Source of the DNA: G965262015 sp965262015
Lineage (GTDB): Bacteria; Spirochaetota; Leptospiria; Turneriellales; CBDBES01
NCBI GenBank assembly: GCA_965262015.1
Contig: OZ253494.1
Location: 1,674,001 to 1,738,000, forward strand
Direction: 5' to 3'
Length of the DNA: 64,000 nt
Translations under genes and position numbers: made by a program
Shown: one piece after another, positions 27,245 to 36,394 of the stretch
Numbering within the stretch: the stretch's first letter is position 1
Layout: each line of letters opens with the position of its first letter
The notes under the pieces: model-generated
Seen by the model: only the letters and a program-made list of their open reading frames with translations
Database searches by the model: none
Told to the model about the DNA's origin: nothing

Positions 27245-27792
27245 AAATTACCTATAATAGTTTTAAAGACTATCTTAGCAATTATGCTTGTACGTGTAAT
27301 TATATGGCGTCGAAGATCATATATGACGGAACGGTTATCAGGTAAGCAAAAGTATTCTTGTGTTGATAACGTGGTTGTAGTCAGGTAGTCTCTTTTAGAA
27401 CTATTTTTGGGAAAGATACGATTATCAGGATGGTAGGCATAGATGTCATTCCAAGCAGTACCATTAATTATTATTTGCTTTGCTACAATCTGAATATTTT
27501 CCTTAGGTAGCCCAACAATTCTACAAAGTGTATTATCTATGTAGATAATATTATGTCTGTCTAGTTTTACCATATAAGCATATAAGCCAAATACCACACT
27601 ATTCTTTTTAAGATAAGGCATCATGGAATGATTATTAACGGATAGAGAACATAAGATAAAGCGTTGCACTAGAATAACAGTGATAAAACTCAAAGCTATT
27701 AATAAAAAAAGAAGTATTATATTCTTTTTGTGTTTAGTAAAAAAATTATCTATCTTATAGGTATGGCTACCTTGATATTTATATGTTGCCAT
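27235..27792 (-). CDS. Signal peptidase I-like protein with catalytic Lys replaced by Cys
   Basis: 185 residues. A membrane helix at about 25-47 is followed by the box with the nucleophile, N-N-H-S-M-M-P (Ser56). The box that usually reads K-R-V-x-G-L-P-G-D is here C-R-I-V-G-L-P-K-E, so the general-base Lys is Cys90 (codon TGT). The C-terminal box P-D-N-R-S-V-I-Y-D-L-R matches the usual G-D-N-R-x-x-S-x-D-S-R with changes. The fold is therefore LepB-like, but normal Ser-Lys catalysis is not expected. It starts within the hemE stop codon (TAATG) and overlaps the radical SAM gene by ten bases, so all three are coupled. Confidence 0.78.
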   Translation of the reverse strand: MATYKYQGSHTYKIDNFFTKHKKNIILLFLLIALSFITVILVQRFILCSLSVNNHSMMPYLKKNSVVFGLYAYMVKLDRHNIIYIDNTLCRIVGLPKENIQIVAKQIIINGTAWNDIYAYHPDNRIFPKNSSKRDYLTTTTLSTQEYFCLPDNRSVIYDLRRHIITRTSIIAKIVFKTIIGNLWL

Positions 27793-28823
27793 TATTTTAT
27801 ATACTCGCGTACGGCATCTATAAAAAATTGCACGTTCTTCACGGGTGTTTGGGGTAATACACCATGGCCTAGGTTTGCAATATGGTGTCCGTCGGGTATG
27901 CGTGAATCTAACATTTTTTTGGTAAATGTTTTGATAGTATCTTTTGATGTCCTCAAAAGATTAGGGTTAAGATTCCCTTGGATAGTGATCTTATTCTTCA
28001 CTATCCTTTGTGCTGTTCCTAAGGAGATACTAGAATCTACACCCAGAACATTAATATCTAAATCTAATAAATATGGCAACCAGTTCTGTACTCTCTTAGC
28101 AAAATAGATGATTGGTATATCAGAATGGTATTGTTTGATATTTTTTATTAAAATTTTTAGACTTGGTAAAATATAGTTCAAAAAATTATCTTCATCTGCA
28201 ATCATTAACCATGTATCAAAAATTTGTATAGCCTCTGCACCAGATTGAATTTGTGCCTTACAATATTGGATGAGACTTTGTGTGATTTTTTCCATTAGTA
28301 TTTTATACAAGTCAACGTGTTCATATCTAAATTTCATGATCTCATGAAATTCCTTTGAAGTTTGTCCTTCTATCATATAAACAGCAAGAGTCCAAGGTGC
28401 ACCACAAAATCCTAATACAGCAATGTGTTTAGGTAGTTCTTGCCTTACATATTTTAATGTGTCACAAAGAAATTGGTACTTAGATGTATTTTGTAACACT
28501 TGTAGTTGATCTATTTGTTCTTTTGTACGCAGAGGGAATCTAAATACAGGGCCCTTCTTTTCGATAAACTCAAGTTCCATGCCCATGGCTTCAGGTACTA
28601 CCAAAATATCAGAAAATATTACTGCCGCATCTAATTCAAAATATTCAAATGGCAATAAGGTAACTTCAGTTGCTATCTCAGGTTCTTTATACATTTGAGA
28701 AAACGTATAGTTTTTTCGTATTTTACGGTAGCTTGGTAAATACCTTCCAGCCTGCCGCATTAGCCAAACTGGAAGGTGATCAACTTGCTTTTGGTAGCAG
28801 GCTTGTATAAAGGGTTTCACCAC
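27792..28823 (-). CDS. hemE: Uroporphyrinogen decarboxylase
   Basis: 343 residues, normal length. Converts uroporphyrinogen III to coproporphyrinogen III in haem synthesis. Signatures P-V-W-L-M-R-Q-A-G-R-Y-L-P-S-Y near the N-terminus, the catalytic Asp region S-D-I-L-V-V-P-E-A-M-G, and G-F-C-G-A-P-W-T-L in the centre. C-terminal N-L-G-H-G-V-L-P-Q-T-P is present. Start is GTG (two in a row at 28823). First of three translationally coupled minus-strand genes; no other hem gene is in the window. Confidence 0.95.
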   Translation of the reverse strand: MVKPFIQACYQKQVDHLPVWLMRQAGRYLPSYRKIRKNYTFSQMYKEPEIATEVTLLPFEYFELDAAVIFSDILVVPEAMGMELEFIEKKGPVFRFPLRTKEQIDQLQVLQNTSKYQFLCDTLKYVRQELPKHIAVLGFCGAPWTLAVYMIEGQTSKEFHEIMKFRYEHVDLYKILMEKITQSLIQYCKAQIQSGAEAIQIFDTWLMIADEDNFLNYILPSLKILIKNIKQYHSDIPIIYFAKRVQNWLPYLLDLDINVLGVDSSISLGTAQRIVKNKITIQGNLNPNLLRTSKDTIKTFTKKMLDSRIPDGHHIANLGHGVLPQTPVKNVQFFIDAVREYIK

Positions 28824-28844
28824 AAAATGGGAAAAAATATTCTT

Positions 28845-30161
28845 TTAAAACTTTAGAAACCAATCTACTGGTATTCCATAAAGAGGACAGCGTGCATGCG
28901 TACCAGCGGCTGTGACAATACTATTCTCAGTTTTTTGGAGGTTGGCTTCTTCTGCCTGTGTTACCTCATTAGGTATAGTTAGACCATTTTTAGCCTTTTC
29001 CAATGTATTATTTGGAGGGACTGTCTGATCTTCAGTACACACATATAGTCTTGTTGGAACGGTTAATTCCCACTTTGTAGCCAGAGAATTCTCTACTAAT
29101 TGTGTCCGGAACTTCTTTATGTCTGTATCAGCACATGCAGTATCTATTTCTGATTCTATTTCTGTTTGTAGACAATTTATGGCAGCAGTCTTGAGAATTT
29201 GAGCAGGATCATTTGATAACACTTTTGTGCCAGCACTATTTTGGGCTTCATTGATTTCAGCAGTAGTTTTTAAACCATTAAATAAGTTACGAATCATATC
29301 AGAAGCCGCAGTGAAGACCTTACCAAATAAAGTGACAGGCAATGCATATCTTTGTTCATAGCCCAAATAAACATAGGGCAAATAAACTGGCTGAGTCAGT
29401 GTGTCACTTAACAACTCCTTTACCGTAAACAGTAAATCATATGCACCAGCACCTGCCGCAACTGCTGTTAATGGAAATTCAGTCAGAAGAGTTGGGTTTT
29501 GAGTTATCCCTCTGTAAACGGCCATGGTTGCAAAACCACCTTCAGAATACCCACGTAAGAATAATTTATTATTTAATTCTATAGATTTAGATTTTGCAAA
29601 TTCTCGTGTAGCACGTAAGGCAGCTGTCGTACTGGCAACATATGCATCAGCAATATGATAATTATAATATGGCCCAAAAGCCTCTGCAGAAACCGTAGTT
29701 CCTAATCCATCAGGCTCTACAGTGAGAAAACCACCTATCATTGCCTCTATAATACCTTCTAAGTTTAATTTCCTGCCCCCAAAAGTATTAAAGAGACTTG
29801 TTATTCTGGAAGGCATATTTTCAGTTTTAGTCCGTGTACCATGTTGTATAGATGCCAGAGATAAAGTTCCTTCTTTTTTGGGAACTAGGATTACACCACT
29901 AGCTTGTGACATTTTACCGTTATATTCAACATCATATACAAATTTATATACCTCAATATCATATTGGGCTTTATTAAGATCAATACCAAGGTCACTTTTT
30001 AAGTTAAAACCCAGTCCAGCTATCTGTTTAGCTGTTGTTTTTATCTCATCAACCGTAATAGTAAATACAAGCTCTGAACTCTTCAGTGAAGTATTTGCTG
30101 AACAATTAATGTTTGTTAAGAAGAATGCCACTACAATGGCCAACATAATCATCTTTCTCAT
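28845..30161 (-). CDS. Lipase/esterase-like lipoprotein (alpha/beta hydrolase)
   Basis: 438 residues from the ATG at 30161, chosen because GGAGG stands seven bases upstream; a longer frame to 30212 adds no signal sequence. A signal peptide with a loose lipobox (F-L-T-N-I-N-C) suggests a lipoprotein. Alpha/beta-hydrolase motifs: S-I-Q-H-G-T-R-T (oxyanion region), nucleophile elbow G-Y-S-E-G-G, acid in T-E-D-Q-T-V-P-P, His in G-T-H-A-R-C. The layout resembles secretory lipases. Substrate unknown. Ends 21 bases before the hemE start. Confidence 0.8.
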   Translation of the reverse strand: MRKMIMLAIVVAFFLTNINCSANTSLKSSELVFTITVDEIKTTAKQIAGLGFNLKSDLGIDLNKAQYDIEVYKFVYDVEYNGKMSQASGVILVPKKEGTLSLASIQHGTRTKTENMPSRITSLFNTFGGRKLNLEGIIEAMIGGFLTVEPDGLGTTVSAEAFGPYYNYHIADAYVASTTAALRATREFAKSKSIELNNKLFLRGYSEGGFATMAVYRGITQNPTLLTEFPLTAVAAGAGAYDLLFTVKELLSDTLTQPVYLPYVYLGYEQRYALPVTLFGKVFTAASDMIRNLFNGLKTTAEINEAQNSAGTKVLSNDPAQILKTAAINCLQTEIESEIDTACADTDIKKFRTQLVENSLATKWELTVPTRLYVCTEDQTVPPNNTLEKAKNGLTIPNEVTQAEEANLQKTENSIVTAAGTHARCPLYGIPVDWFLKF

Positions 30162-30403
30162 GTAATAACCTCCAGGAAAATAGGCGGGTAGAATACCCAT
30201 TACTTTCTCCATAGAGAGGTTAAGACCTTATTGCCTGTGTCAACATCTTTATAGATATGAATTCAAAAGGTATCGGTAAATTTTTTCTTCAAAGATTCTA
30301 TGCAATTCTCTTTCATGGGTAAATTCCTCCTGGGGAGTCAGTACCCTGGACTGTTAGATAGAATGATGTACCTAATTTATTTTGCTGACAATCTATCAGT
30401 AAA

Positions 30404-30806
30404 ATGTTACATATCTCCTTGGGTTGGATAGTGGATTCAGAAAAAGATATTGATATACAAGTTGAATTGACATCTGAAACAGTAATCTCTATGAGTTATA
30501 GATGGTCAGATGAATATTAGAGATACTGTTCTCGTAAATATCCACATGCAAAAGTATATTGATAAAGGTATTCATTCTTCCATTTTAAGTTTATCAGGCT
30601 TGACATATATTCATAGTGTTGCTACCTTCGCACTGGTAGATCTGTTAAAAACACTTATAAATTTAAGTGGTAAATTGGTGATCTTATTCCCTAGCAAGTT
30701 CCTTCTTAGTTTATTAGAGACGACTAATTTAAGATGCGAACTTACCGTTGTTAACTTATTGGAGGATGCAAAAGAAGAGATATCTACATTTACACATGCT
30801 ATTTAA
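30404..30806 (+). CDS. STAS-domain protein, degenerate and probably frameshifted
   Basis: From the ATG at 30510 the main frame gives 98 residues that match the later part of a STAS (anti-sigma-factor antagonist) domain: L-S-L-S-G-L-T-Y-I-H-S-V-A in place of the usual I-D-S-S-G loop, then helices and beta strands of the right spacing. An upstream frame from 30404 to 30520 codes 38 residues that look like the missing first strands (V-E-L-T-S-E-T-V-I-S-M-S) and ends in TAG across the junction. The two frames differ by one base. Compare the intact STAS gene at 39252. Its 3' end overlaps ybeY by 11 bases. Confidence 0.55.
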
Positions 30807-31308
30807 AATTCAGTATGATACTTATACTAAAAGAATACTTAAATCTACACATGATAAAAAGGCCGTAATGGATTGGATTAACTGTCTGCGTACATTAGAT
30901 TTTAGGAAAAGAGTAACCAATATTATTCATCATCAGGCTTATATAAAACAAAATTTATTTTTCCAGTATGTTATAGTGAGTGGTAGCTCTATACAAAAAC
31001 TCAATGCACAATTTAGAGGAAAAAATCAACAAACAGATGTTCTTACTTTCCATTTTTCTGATTATGATTCTTCCAAGCATTTACCCATGGCAGAAATATA
31101 TATTGCTATCAATGTAGCAGAGAAGCAAGCAGCTGAGCATAATATTACTCTTGCTTCTGAATTGTGTTTATTAAGTGTACATGGCCTTCTACATGCATTG
31201 GGTTTTGATCATGAAACAGAGGGGGAACGATTAATCATGCATAACCATGAGCAAGATTTATTAGAGGCCATGGGTTTATCCTATTGTCCTACATTAGTGA
31301 CTCTCTAA
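30796..31308 (+). CDS. ybeY: Endoribonuclease YbeY
   Basis: 170 residues from the ATG at 30796; the frame is open further up but lies inside the STAS gene. YbeY is a zinc-dependent RNase for 16S rRNA maturation and ribosome quality control. The catalytic metal site H-G-L-L-H-A-L-G-F-D-H-E is complete, preceded by T-D-V-L-T-F-H-F and the conserved substrate strand. The usual partner corC/ybeX follows after 34 bases. Confidence 0.93.
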   Translation: MLFKIQYDTYTKRILKSTHDKKAVMDWINCLRTLDFRKRVTNIIHHQAYIKQNLFFQYVIVSGSSIQKLNAQFRGKNQQTDVLTFHFSDYDSSKHLPMAEIYIAINVAEKQAAEHNITLASELCLLSVHGLLHALGFDHETEGERLIMHNHEQDLLEAMGLSYCPTLVTL

Positions 31309-31342
31309 AGGTGAGACTTACACTTTTCTTAAATTAATAATT

Positions 31343-32173
31343 ATGTTTCATAGTTTTTTTTCTGCCTGGTTCAATAAATACAATCTTACTCTTAGAGAAT
31401 ATATAGCATTATTTTTGCAGAATCAAGTGTTCCAGAGAAAAACTGTTCCCTTCGAAAATGAGCAAACTCAAATGATTTTAAATATCATCCAGATGTCTAG
31501 TCGAAATGTTCAACAAATTAAAGTTCTAAGTAATGATATTAGCGATTTATCGATTAATGCGACGTGGACAGATATGGTGTATACCTTTCGTAAGACTGGC
31601 CACTCCCGGTTACCAGTCTATGAGAATGATAATGGCAGAAAAGATTACATTGGTTTTATCCATGCTAAGTTTTTATTATTTCAGAAATTTGATAAGAGTA
31701 AAATACCTGTTCCTAGTATAAAAAAATATATCAATCCGCTATTATTTGTTCCGGAAACACAAAAACTACTTTCACTACTGAATGATATGAAAAGCAATCG
31801 GAGCCATCTAGTTCTTACAGTTAATGAATATGGTGAAGTTACGGGTTTAATCACTCTGGAAAATATATTAGAAGAGATAGTGGGAGATATCCATGATGAA
31901 TTTGATCCATTCTCTAAGCGTATTCAAAAAGTGGGTCAACGTACATATAAAGTCCAAGGCAGTGTACCACTTACACATTTAAATAAACTATTATCCACTA
32001 ATCTACCAGAAGAAAAATTTAATACAATAGCAGGTTATTTTTTACATGAGTCTAACGGCAGACTCAAAAAAGGTTTTGAAATTACTCATGCTTCACTTAG
32101 TATGAAGATAGAGCAATTTTCAAAACATCAAGTTGAAACCGTTCTTATTACATTACACCATAAACCTCAGTAA
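31343..32173 (+). CDS. CorC/YbeX-type CBS-domain protein
   Basis: 276 residues. A pair of CBS domains (about residues 50-180) contains G-H-S-R-L-P-V-Y and V-N-E-Y-G-E-V-T-G-L-I-T-L-E-N-I-L-E-E-I-V-G-D-I; the C-terminal CorC_HlyC domain has G-S-V-P-L-T-H-L-N and F-N-T-I-A-G-Y-F. No membrane helices, so it is the soluble CorC/YbeX form rather than a DUF21 transporter. Association with ybeY is conserved in many bacteria and suggests a role in ribosome or metal homeostasis. Confidence 0.88.
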   Translation: MFHSFFSAWFNKYNLTLREYIALFLQNQVFQRKTVPFENEQTQMILNIIQMSSRNVQQIKVLSNDISDLSINATWTDMVYTFRKTGHSRLPVYENDNGRKDYIGFIHAKFLLFQKFDKSKIPVPSIKKYINPLLFVPETQKLLSLLNDMKSNRSHLVLTVNEYGEVTGLITLENILEEIVGDIHDEFDPFSKRIQKVGQRTYKVQGSVPLTHLNKLLSTNLPEEKFNTIAGYFLHESNGRLKKGFEITHASLSMKIEQFSKHQVETVLITLHHKPQ

Positions 32174-32185
32174 GTGATTGCTATC

Positions 32186-33847
32186 TTATCTACTGGGAAT
32201 TTGACGTTTCACTTTTAACCTTATCCACGTGTCATTCTCTTTAAAAATAAAACCATTATCAGTACCAATTAATTGATCATGTCTAGCACCAAGTATGTCA
32301 TTTATCTGGACTACATAAGCTTGATTAATGCAATCATCACGTAGAATATCTTGATCACACATATTAACACATATTTCTAAGTTTTTTCCCATATCAAAAT
32401 CTTCTTTTGTATATTGGATCCTACTCTGATAAGGGAAATGACTTAAATCATTCCACCCAGTTTGTAAATTTAAAAGATTTTCTTCAGCAATATTAGCTAA
32501 TATACCATGTTGTTGAGTTTCATCATTTGGATTGGGAGTGAAAGAGCAGGTATGTATACCAGGTATTGCATCTACTATTTTTAGTCCCACAGTGCCATAA
32601 ATATCCAGACCAGAACCAAGTTCATTACTACTTAAAATGGAATCAAGTTTAAGAGTAATTTCTGTGTTCTCTTCGGATATACGGGGCTCACAGTTCTGTA
32701 TATTATAATCACTACTTAAAACTACGGTAGCGACTGAATTATTTTTTAAAAATCTTAATGTATAAGAAAGTAGTTTGCCATCTTGATAGTTATTACTACC
32801 TTTTTTTAAAAAGCTGAGTAAACCTGCCGTATCGTAAATAGCACCACCAGAACTACCATCACCACCAATTACACTTACTTGTATATTTGATTCATCTAAT
32901 AAGCTTGTATCTTCAATAGTTACTTGATTACTAACTTTAATATTATTAGCCACATCAATTGAGTTTTTTAAAGCAAGTTCCATTTCATTTTTGGTTTTTT
33001 TTGATTGCAGACTAAATAAAACCATTCTACCATAGGTAACTGAGCTAACATATACTGGCGAAATATTATCAGGTATATCTGGCCGAACTCTAAAAAAAGA
33101 GCTGGGTTTATTTGGTAAATCAATATCAATAGTATAGTAATTATGTATAAATCGAGCAGCATAAGAATTGCTTATAGATTTGGTATGGGCTTCCAAAGAA
33201 AGATTTGATAAGGCTTTTTTAAATATAGCAGGAAAAAGTTGGCCTTTAATATTAAGACCAAATGTACTAGAAAATTGTGATTCATTATGTATTTCCTGGA
33301 ATCTAAAATGAAAATCAGCCGGGGGCTTAGTCCGGTTAAGATTAGTAGATAGTAAAAGCTCATTGATAGCTTTACGTGCACGAGATAATGTTAAATTATC
33401 TATTGTACGTGTCACTTCATCAGCCCCATGAATTGAGATAGATATATTTAGAGGTCTCCGCTCTGCTATCAGGGGTTGATATGAACCATTTAAAATACTA
33501 TTACCACTAAATATAGCTCCAGGGTAAATAACACTTTGAACGGGATCTGCTACATATAAAGTTGTATGTCCTGAACTAACTTTATATTGTGTGCTTCTAC
33601 ATGTGTAAGTTGTATCATCAATAGTAATATCTTCCGATATTTCTTCTGTGGTCGGTATGGGCTGATCCTCAATAAAGTCAATAGGGGCAAATAAATCACT
33701 CCTATTAATTTCTTGATCAAATAGATCTAATTCATCTTCTTGTGTAAGGTTATTTTCATTAGCGTCCTTTGGGACACTCATATTGCTACAAGATATATGT
33801 AGATAAGTATATATTAGCCAGAATAAACCACTTCTTAATTTACGCAT
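32186..33847 (-). CDS. Cholesterol-dependent-cytolysin-family lipoprotein (CDC-like)
   Basis: 553 residues with GGAGG six bases before the ATG. A signal peptide with loose lipobox L-H-I-S-C puts the lipid Cys at 20. Residues 105-380 follow the thiol-activated cytolysin pattern: V-I-Y-P-G-A (106-111), R-R-P-L-N-I-S-I (130-137), Y-T-I-D-I-D-L-P-N-K-P-S (238-249), P-V-Y-V-S-S-V-T-Y-G-R (264-274), V-I-G-G-D (326-330) and L-S-Y-T-L-R-F-L-K-N-N-S-V-A (360-373). These are pore-domain landmarks of perfringolysin-type toxins, including the Y-G-R and Gly-Gly sites. The C-terminal domain lacks the undecapeptide E-C-T-G-L-A-W-E-W-W-R and instead has Cys-bearing segments, so cholesterol binding is unlikely. 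It stands alone and is convergent with corC. Confidence 0.85.
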   Translation of the reverse strand: MRKLRSGLFWLIYTYLHISCSNMSVPKDANENNLTQEDELDLFDQEINRSDLFAPIDFIEDQPIPTTEEISEDITIDDTTYTCRSTQYKVSSGHTTLYVADPVQSVIYPGAIFSGNSILNGSYQPLIAERRPLNISISIHGADEVTRTIDNLTLSRARKAINELLLSTNLNRTKPPADFHFRFQEIHNESQFSSTFGLNIKGQLFPAIFKKALSNLSLEAHTKSISNSYAARFIHNYYTIDIDLPNKPSSFFRVRPDIPDNISPVYVSSVTYGRMVLFSLQSKKTKNEMELALKNSIDVANNIKVSNQVTIEDTSLLDESNIQVSVIGGDGSSGGAIYDTAGLLSFLKKGSNNYQDGKLLSYTLRFLKNNSVATVVLSSDYNIQNCEPRISEENTEITLKLDSILSSNELGSGLDIYGTVGLKIVDAIPGIHTCSFTPNPNDETQQHGILANIAEENLLNLQTGWNDLSHFPYQSRIQYTKEDFDMGKNLEICVNMCDQDILRDDCINQAYVVQINDILGARHDQLIGTDNGFIFKENDTWIRLKVKRQIPSR

Positions 33848-34329
33848 AAAACCTCCTTCGTACGTACAAAGATAGGATTTATAGTTTAAGAATAGTATTC
33901 GTTTTGGTTAATGAGACAAGCTACTACAGGAGGCGAATGGTCAATTATCAAGCGTTGAGTCAAATAAAAAATCAAAATAGTTATAGAATCCATGGAGAAT
34001 ATGCGTAACACTCTATAAAATTGTATTCTATTTTATGGGTATCTGCGTTTATTGTAGTTGTTTCTGTGGCGAATCGGAAGTTGAGGTATAGAAGATTGCA
34101 AAGGGGACTTATTGAGACGACTTGGTGGACCTGTACAAGAAAATACGAGTAACCTAGCTATACAGGTAGTTAAGTCATAAGTATATGTATTAATCATGTG
34201 GATCATTATCAGGAGAAACTGCTAACCAAGTCTATTCTATCCAGAACCAGATTTAACTTTCCAAGTGGGTTGCACAAAGTTAGGTTTTTAAAAACTTGAC
34301 TTTTATTTCCCATGGGCGAGGTATGGAGT
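33848..34329. other. Intergenic region between the CDC-like and leuC genes
   Basis: 480 bases between divergent starts. No open frame of note, no tRNA-like fold and no convincing leader peptide or T-box (the conserved T-box antiterminator sequence is not present). Both genes must be transcribed from here in opposite directions. A TTGACT at about 34296 lies too close to the leuC start to place a promoter with confidence. Confidence 0.5.
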
Positions 34330-35745
34330 ATGCCTACATTATTTGATAAAGTATGGGATAGTCATATTTTACCAGTTACCCTTTCAGATGATCCATCGGA
34401 TAGACGTAAACTAATTTATATTGATTTACATTTAATACATGAGGTCACATCTCCTCAGGCTTTTGAAGGTTTACGTTTAACACATCGTAAGGTCCGTCGC
34501 CCTGATTTAACTTTTGCCACCATGGATCACAATGTGCCTACGCAGAATCGGCACCTACCTATTCGTGATAAAATTAGTGCCCAACAAATCAAAACTCTTG
34601 AGAATAACTGTAAAGAATTTAGTATCCAGTTATTTGATTTAGATTCCGCTCATCAAGGTATTGTTCATGTTATTGGGCCTGAACTTGGATTAACCCAACC
34701 TGGTAAAACAATTGTGTGTGGTGATTCACATACATCCACGCACGGTGCCTTTGGAGCATACGCTTTTGGAATTGGGACTAGTGAGGTAGAGCATGTTCTA
34801 GGGACTCAGTGTCTGATTCAGATCAAACCTAAAAATATGAAAGTGGTGTTTGAAGGCAAGTTACAACCAGGCGTTTATGCAAAGGATATGATTTTAGCTC
34901 TTATTAATAAAATAGGTACTTCAGGGGCTTCAGGCCACGTACTTGAATATACAGGAAATACTTTAAAAGATCTAGGCATGTCCCATAGAATGACTATATG
35001 TAATATGAGCATTGAAGCAGGTGCTAGAGCTGGTTTGATAGCACCTGATGATACCACACTAGACTATTTGCAAGGGTTAGCCTATTCGCCAGCAGATCAA
35101 CAGTGGGCTGAACATGTTAAATATGTACAAACTCTAAAAACAGACGAAGATGCTTACTTTGATCAAGAGATTCATCTTCCTATTGATGATCTATCTCCAC
35201 AAATTACATGGGGTACTTCACCCGATATGGTAGTTTCTGTAATAGATAATATACCTTCTGTTGATGCTGTTACAAAAGCAGTAGACAAAGAAAGTTATGC
35301 GAAATCTCTAGAATACATGGATCTACATCCTGGAACACCAATAAGCGAAGTAAAGCTTGATCGTGTATTTATTGGTTCATGTACTAATGCCCGTATGGAA
35401 GATCTGCAAGAGGCAGCCTCTATCATTAAAGGACGTAAGAAAGCATCAAATATTAAGCAGGTTCTTGTGGTACCAGGTAGTAAAAAGGTACAAAAAGAAG
35501 CAGAGGCTATTGGTTTACACAAAACTTTTATGGAAGCAGGTTTTGAGTGGAGAGATCCGGGATGCTCTATGTGCCTAGCAATGAATGATGATATCTTGGC
35601 ACCTGGTGAAAGATGTGCCTCTACTTCAAATCGCAATTTTGAAGGTAGACAGGGTAAAGATGGCCGTACTTTTTTAGTATCACCAGCTATGGCCTCCTTA
35701 GCTGGTTTGTATGGGCACTTTGTAGATACTAGGAAAATGGTTTAA
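34330..35745 (+). CDS. leuC: 3-isopropylmalate dehydratase large subunit
   Basis: 471 residues from the ATG at 34330, which gives the normal start M-P-T-L-F-D-K-V-W-D and has GAGG nine bases upstream; the ATG at 34312 adds six residues only. An aconitase-family enzyme that isomerises 2- to 3-isopropylmalate in leucine synthesis. Fe-S ligands: I-G-S-C-T-N-A-R near residue 350 and G-C-S-M-C-L-A-M-N near 415. C-G-D-S-H-T-S-T-H-G-A and G-T-S-E-V-E-H-V are present. leuD follows after two bases; leuA and leuB are not in the window. Confidence 0.96.
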   Translation: MPTLFDKVWDSHILPVTLSDDPSDRRKLIYIDLHLIHEVTSPQAFEGLRLTHRKVRRPDLTFATMDHNVPTQNRHLPIRDKISAQQIKTLENNCKEFSIQLFDLDSAHQGIVHVIGPELGLTQPGKTIVCGDSHTSTHGAFGAYAFGIGTSEVEHVLGTQCLIQIKPKNMKVVFEGKLQPGVYAKDMILALINKIGTSGASGHVLEYTGNTLKDLGMSHRMTICNMSIEAGARAGLIAPDDTTLDYLQGLAYSPADQQWAEHVKYVQTLKTDEDAYFDQEIHLPIDDLSPQITWGTSPDMVVSVIDNIPSVDAVTKAVDKESYAKSLEYMDLHPGTPISEVKLDRVFIGSCTNARMEDLQEAASIIKGRKKASNIKQVLVVPGSKKVQKEAEAIGLHKTFMEAGFEWRDPGCSMCLAMNDDILAPGERCASTSNRNFEGRQGKDGRTFLVSPAMASLAGLYGHFVDTRKMV

Positions 35746-35747
35746 TT

Positions 35748-36383
35748 ATGGAAAAATTTACAGTATTAGAATCAACAATATGTCCGTTAGAACGTGCTAA
35801 TGTTGATACAGATCAAATTATACCTAAACAATTTTTGAAACGAGTTGAACGCACTGGATTTGGACAATTTTTATTTTATGATTGGCGTTCTCTACAGAAT
35901 GGCCAACCAAACACAGACTTCCCCCTAAACCAGCCACAATATAATCAAGCTAAAATATTATTAACAAAAGATAATTTTGGTTGTGGATCTTCTAGAGAGC
36001 ATGCCCCGTGGGCTTTGTTAGATTATGGTTTTAGAGTGATTATTGCTCCTTCTTTTGCAGATATCTTTTATAATAATTGTTTCCAAAATAGTATCCTTCC
36101 TATTGTTTTAGAGCAACCTATTATTAGCTTTTTATTTGAACAAACATTTAAGAAACCTAATACCATGTACGTTGTTAATCTAGAAGAGCAATGTATTAAA
36201 CCACTGGATGATCAGGCTTCAGAGTCATTTAGTCCTATTGCATTTACTGTTGAACCAAGCAGTAGACATAAACTTCTTAATGGTTTAGATGATCTTAATA
36301 CTACTTTAGGATTCATAAAAGAAATAGAAGCTTACGAATTAAATAACAGATACAATGCAACAAAAACTGCGGATATATTTTAA
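35748..36383 (+). CDS. leuD: 3-isopropylmalate dehydratase small subunit
   Basis: 211 residues, normal bacterial length. Swivelling-domain partner of LeuC. Substrate loop F-G-C-G-S-S-R-E-H-A-P-W-A-L and F-A-D-I-F-Y-N-N-C-F-Q-N-S-I-L-P mark LeuD, as does the early N-V-D-T-D-Q-I-I-P-K-Q-F-L-K. Two bases after leuC and 11 bases before the CapD-like gene. Confidence 0.96.
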   Translation: MEKFTVLESTICPLERANVDTDQIIPKQFLKRVERTGFGQFLFYDWRSLQNGQPNTDFPLNQPQYNQAKILLTKDNFGCGSSREHAPWALLDYGFRVIIAPSFADIFYNNCFQNSILPIVLEQPIISFLFEQTFKKPNTMYVVNLEEQCIKPLDDQASESFSPIAFTVEPSSRHKLLNGLDDLNTTLGFIKEIEAYELNNRYNATKTADIF

Positions 36384-36394
36384 GTTGATTGTTG

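Noticed and set aside
34200..34329. T-box or leucine leader before leuC
   Set aside because: The T-box consensus and a run of Leu codons are both absent.
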